Source of the DNA: JAJZAM01 sp027391075
GTDB lineage: Bacteria; Actinomycetota; Acidimicrobiia; Acidimicrobiales; Palsa-688
DNA length: 64,000 nucleotides
Direction: 5' to 3'
Assembly (NCBI GenBank): GCA_027391075.1
Contig: DAHYHI010000087.1
Location: 3,287-67,286, forward strand
Below are positions 61,649 to 64,000 of the stretch, one piece after another. A program made the translations under genes and the position numbers. The notes below the pieces were generated by a model that ran no database searches, was not told where the DNA came from, and saw only the letters and a list, made by a program, of their open reading frames with translations. The stretch's first letter is position 1. Each line of letters opens with the position of its first letter.

Positions 61649-63424
61649 TCAGTGGAGCGACTTCAGCCTCGCACGAACGTCGAAGGCGTCCGCGTCGATC
61701 GACGCCACCCGGTTGAACAGATCCCGCGCCCGCGGCAGGTCCCCTACGCGTTCATAGAGGTCGGCCAGCGCATACCACTGGCGCAGGTGCCGCTCCGCGG
61801 GCTTGGCAACCTTGCGCGACGCCTTTTCTAACATGAGGATCGCTCCTGCGAGGTCCCCGCGATCGGCCTTGACCCCGGCCGCCACGATCCGCCCCTCAGC
61901 GACGACATCACCGCTCGGCGAGGCCTCCCGAAGCTCTGCCCACATCTGCTCGGCGTCGTCGTACCGCCGTAACGCCCGGTAGCAGTCAGCGAGCACCGGG
62001 TGCTGGTCGTAGGAGCCGGACAGCCCTTTGAATGTCTCGAGAGCGGAGGCCGCCTGCGTCCAGTGGCCGCACCTGTACAGGGTAAGCCCGTAGAGCTCCC
62101 AAACTGCGCCGGAACCGGGAACCTCGGCCACCAGTTGACGAAGAACCCGAAGTGCGTCCGCGTACCTTTCCTTCTCGTAGGAGTAGGTGGCGTCCGCGAT
62201 GCGAGACGCCAACTTTTCGCCCTTCGCCTTCCCGGCCGACGCCACTACCTCATCGACGACCCGACGGGGAACGGTCCGCCTCCTGCCGCCTGGCGCAGGC
62301 GCTCCTTCCCGCCCAACCGCAATATCCCTATCCACAGGAGGGGAGGACTTGGCCGGCTTCGCCTCGACGATCGACGGTGACGGTTCGGGATCGAGAACCC
62401 ACGTCTCGTCGGGCTCCCACGCTGTCGCCCGGAGCGCCTTACGTTCGTCGTCTTCTACGGCTTGCCTCCAAAGCTGCGACGACGACGGACCGTCGACGCC
62501 GCTCGCGTCCCGGTTCAGCTCCCCTATGCCTCTTCGCGCCACCCCACCCCACTTATGGCCCGCTGCAGGTGGAACCTGCGGCTGATTCTGGCCACGCCAA
62601 CCTGCTTGCTGTACGCCACGGGACGGCTTCAAGCCCCTCGGCGCCTGAGAACCCCTGGACGGCTGAGAACCCCTGGACGGCTGCGAACCCCTGGACGGCT
62701 GCGAACCCCCCACAGGATCATTGGGCATCCCCGGGCGTCTCAGGCCGTTGCGACGCGGATCAACTGCACCCGACGGCGTCGCCTGGCTCGATAGTCCGTC
62801 AGCCGTGCGCCCGTATCTAGAGGGCCCCTGCTGGTAGCCGCCACCACCATTCGAACCGCGCCCCTGACCGGCTCGTCCCAGGGTCGGCTTGCGGGCACTC
62901 CCACCTGCTCCCCACGAGTCAGGACGTGGCCCATCACCTCGCCCAGAAGTTGCACGCGAACCGTCGCTACGATTGTCACTACGACCTCTGTTACCGCCGG
63001 TAGTGCCACGACTCGGCGGCGAACTTCGACGACCCGGCTCAAAAGAACCACGCCTGCTATCGCGTCGCTCGTCACCCGGCCGAGCCCGAGACTTTTCCGT
63101 CGACCGGTCGACCCTGTCCCGGCGGCCCCATGGATCGCTCGGCTTGGGCGACACACCCTCGGAGCTATGCCCAATCGAACGATCCCTGCTCGCTGTCGAC
63201 TCGTCGGCTCGCCGTGGAGAACGCCGGGGATCTTCGCTACTCCGTCTGCCAGACTGCACCTCGTTAGGCCCACCCGTATCAGACCGCCACGTCGACGTCC
63301 GACCGAACCGCGGCACCTGGCTGCGGCGGGCGGAAGCCGAACGGCCGCCGCCGGAAGTGCTGCCACGCTGCGAATCACCACCGGCACGGTAACTGCGCGA
63401 GCGGGACGGTCGGTTTTCAGGCAT
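61649..63424 (-). CDS. TPR-repeat protein with long Arg/Gly/Ser-rich disordered N-terminus
   Basis: The 591-residue protein has about 330 residues of low complexity rich in Arg, Ser, Gly and Pro, with RG and GG clusters and a short tandem run of GSQPSR units (18-bp DNA repeat near 62646-62709). From about residue 400 there are tetratricopeptide repeats (YSYEKERYADALRVL, AVWELYGLTLYRCGHW, ADLYERVGDLPRARDLF). No signal peptide. The ATG at 63424 is used; a start at 63472 would lie in the rRNA terminator hairpin. It is the first gene after the rRNA operon. RNA or protein scaffolding is possible. Confidence 0.8.
   Translation of the reverse strand: MPENRPSRSRSYRAGGDSQRGSTSGGGRSASARRSQVPRFGRTSTWRSDTGGPNEVQSGRRSSEDPRRSPRRADESTASRDRSIGHSSEGVSPKPSDPWGRRDRVDRSTEKSRARPGDERRDSRRGSFEPGRRSSPPSRGTTGGNRGRSDNRSDGSRATSGRGDGPRPDSWGAGGSARKPTLGRAGQGRGSNGGGGYQQGPSRYGRTADGLSSQATPSGAVDPRRNGLRRPGMPNDPVGGSQPSRGSQPSRGSQPSRGSQAPRGLKPSRGVQQAGWRGQNQPQVPPAAGHKWGGVARRGIGELNRDASGVDGPSSSQLWRQAVEDDERKALRATAWEPDETWVLDPEPSPSIVEAKPAKSSPPVDRDIAVGREGAPAPGGRRRTVPRRVVDEVVASAGKAKGEKLASRIADATYSYEKERYADALRVLRQLVAEVPGSGAVWELYGLTLYRCGHWTQAASALETFKGLSGSYDQHPVLADCYRALRRYDDAEQMWAELREASPSGDVVAEGRIVAAGVKADRGDLAGAILMLEKASRKVAKPAERHLRQWYALADLYERVGDLPRARDLFNRVASIDADAFDVRARLKSLH
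62646..62709. repeat. 18-bp tandem repeat in the TPR gene
   Basis: About three and a half copies of an 18-bp unit (GAGAACCCCTGGACGGCT with small changes) encode repeated GSQPSR residues in the disordered region. It is a coding microsatellite likely to vary in copy number. Confidence 0.85.
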
Positions 63425-63457
63425 AAGAGGACCATCATACCCCGGAAGGCCAGACGC

Positions 63458-63496
63458 GAAGAAGCCCCACACCTCCTAGAGGTGCGGGGCTTCTTC
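63458..63496 (-). terminator. Strong hairpin after the rRNA operon
   Basis: GAAGAAGCCCC pairs with GGGGCTTCTTC, and CACCTC with GAGGTG, around a 3-nt loop with one mismatch; the AGAC/GTCT flanks can extend it. It lies 12 bp after the 5S 3' end on the same strand. A U-tract is lacking, but the stem is long. It should end rRNA transcription before the TPR gene. Confidence 0.85.
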
Positions 63497-63508
63497 GTCT
63501 GAGAAGAT

Positions 63509-63624
<116 letters not shown>

Positions 63625-63697
63625 AAACCTGCTCTGCGCACACCGGAACGCGAAGGTTCCAGTGTGTCTTTGAGCGTTCCATAGCGAGCACGAGCAA

Positions 63698-64000
63698 AAA
63701 GGTCTCCAAGCCCTCGTCCGATTAGTACCGGTCGGCTGAACGCATTGCTGCGCTTACACCTCCGGCCTATCAACGTGGTCGTCTACCACGGGACTTACCT
63801 GGTTAACCCAGTGGGAAATCTTATCTTGGAAAGAGCTTCGCACTTATATGCTTTCAGCGCTTATCCCTTCCGCAGGTCGCCAACCAGCCGTGCCCTTGGC
63901 AGGACAACTGGCACACGAGAGCTGCGTCCGTCCCGGTCCTCTCGTACTAGGGACAGCCTTCCTCAGATTTCCTACGGCTACACCGGATAGGGACCGACAT
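63698..64000 (-). rRNA. rrl: 23S ribosomal RNA, 3' end (partial)
   Basis: The minus strand reads the 3' domain of 23S rRNA, including the sarcin-ricin loop (AGTACGAGAGGACCGG) and the 3' end ACTAATCGGACGAGGG. The gene continues past the window edge. The 3' end is placed by comparison with typical ends. The spacer to 5S is about 73 bp. Confidence 0.94.

Noticed and set aside
63425..63472. Upstream start for the TPR protein
   Set aside because: The extra codons overlap the rRNA terminator hairpin, and the ATG at 63424 begins the conserved-looking basic region.

Overview
This 64 kb window is bacterial chromosome with high GC content. Several things point to an actinomycete, probably of the Acidimicrobiia type: the gcvH-garA-ftsR-bifunctional nuclease-merR block, frequent GTG and TTG starts, dense 4-bp stop/start overlaps, and a high-GC Gram-positive gene repertoire. 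A complete red-type (form IC) RuBisCO region with class I phosphoribulokinase, FBPase, CbbX and CbbR indicates capacity for Calvin-cycle CO2 fixation. The taxonomic placement is an inference from gene content; no 16S gene is in the window.

Layout. 1-1424 (minus): a TetR repressor and a truncated DHA2-type drug-efflux MFS gene. 1658-12425 (plus): a tightly coupled run of nucleotide-sugar epimerase, three glycosyltransferases, an ABC exporter, UDP-glucose dehydrogenase, a Ser/Thr/Pro-rich membrane-anchored protein and an OmpR-type two-component system. This run looks like a surface glycan system. 12561-16284 (plus): three pilin-like genes with PilV-, PilW- and PilX-like N-termini. The first carries a LamG-like domain and the third six ricin-type repeats. 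This is the most unusual part of the window.

16291-26531 (minus): glycine cleavage genes (gcvPB, gcvPA, gcvT, gcvH) interleaved with regulators (merR, ftsR, garA) and a DUF151 nuclease, then a large GDP-mannose pyrophosphorylase-like protein with a degenerate phosphomutase domain, and a CDP-alcohol phosphatidyltransferase. 26580-28946: a small membrane protein and a NarL-type two-component pair. 28984-35616: the carbon fixation region (cbbX, cbbS and cbbL divergent from cbbR, then fbp and prk) followed by a NifU-like protein and tRNA-Pro.

35815-56734: mostly housekeeping genes: PP2C phosphatase, der, a PDZ/radical-SAM-like DUF512 protein, ispH, plsC, cmk, aroA, tyrA, rluB, scpB, scpA, trpS, a DksA/TraR-type protein, a Nudix hydrolase, pyrG, recN, nadK, tlyA, a HAD phosphatase and a DUF1015 protein. 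56750-60931: 2-oxoacid:ferredoxin oxidoreductase (korA, korB) and a class I fructose-bisphosphate aldolase. 61100-63424: an SSB-like protein and an Arg/Gly/Ser-rich TPR protein. 63458 to the end: a minus-strand rRNA operon tail (terminator-like hairpin, 5S, and the 3' end of 23S). No gap between genes exceeds about 300 bases. I saw no CRISPR array, insertion sequence or prophage.
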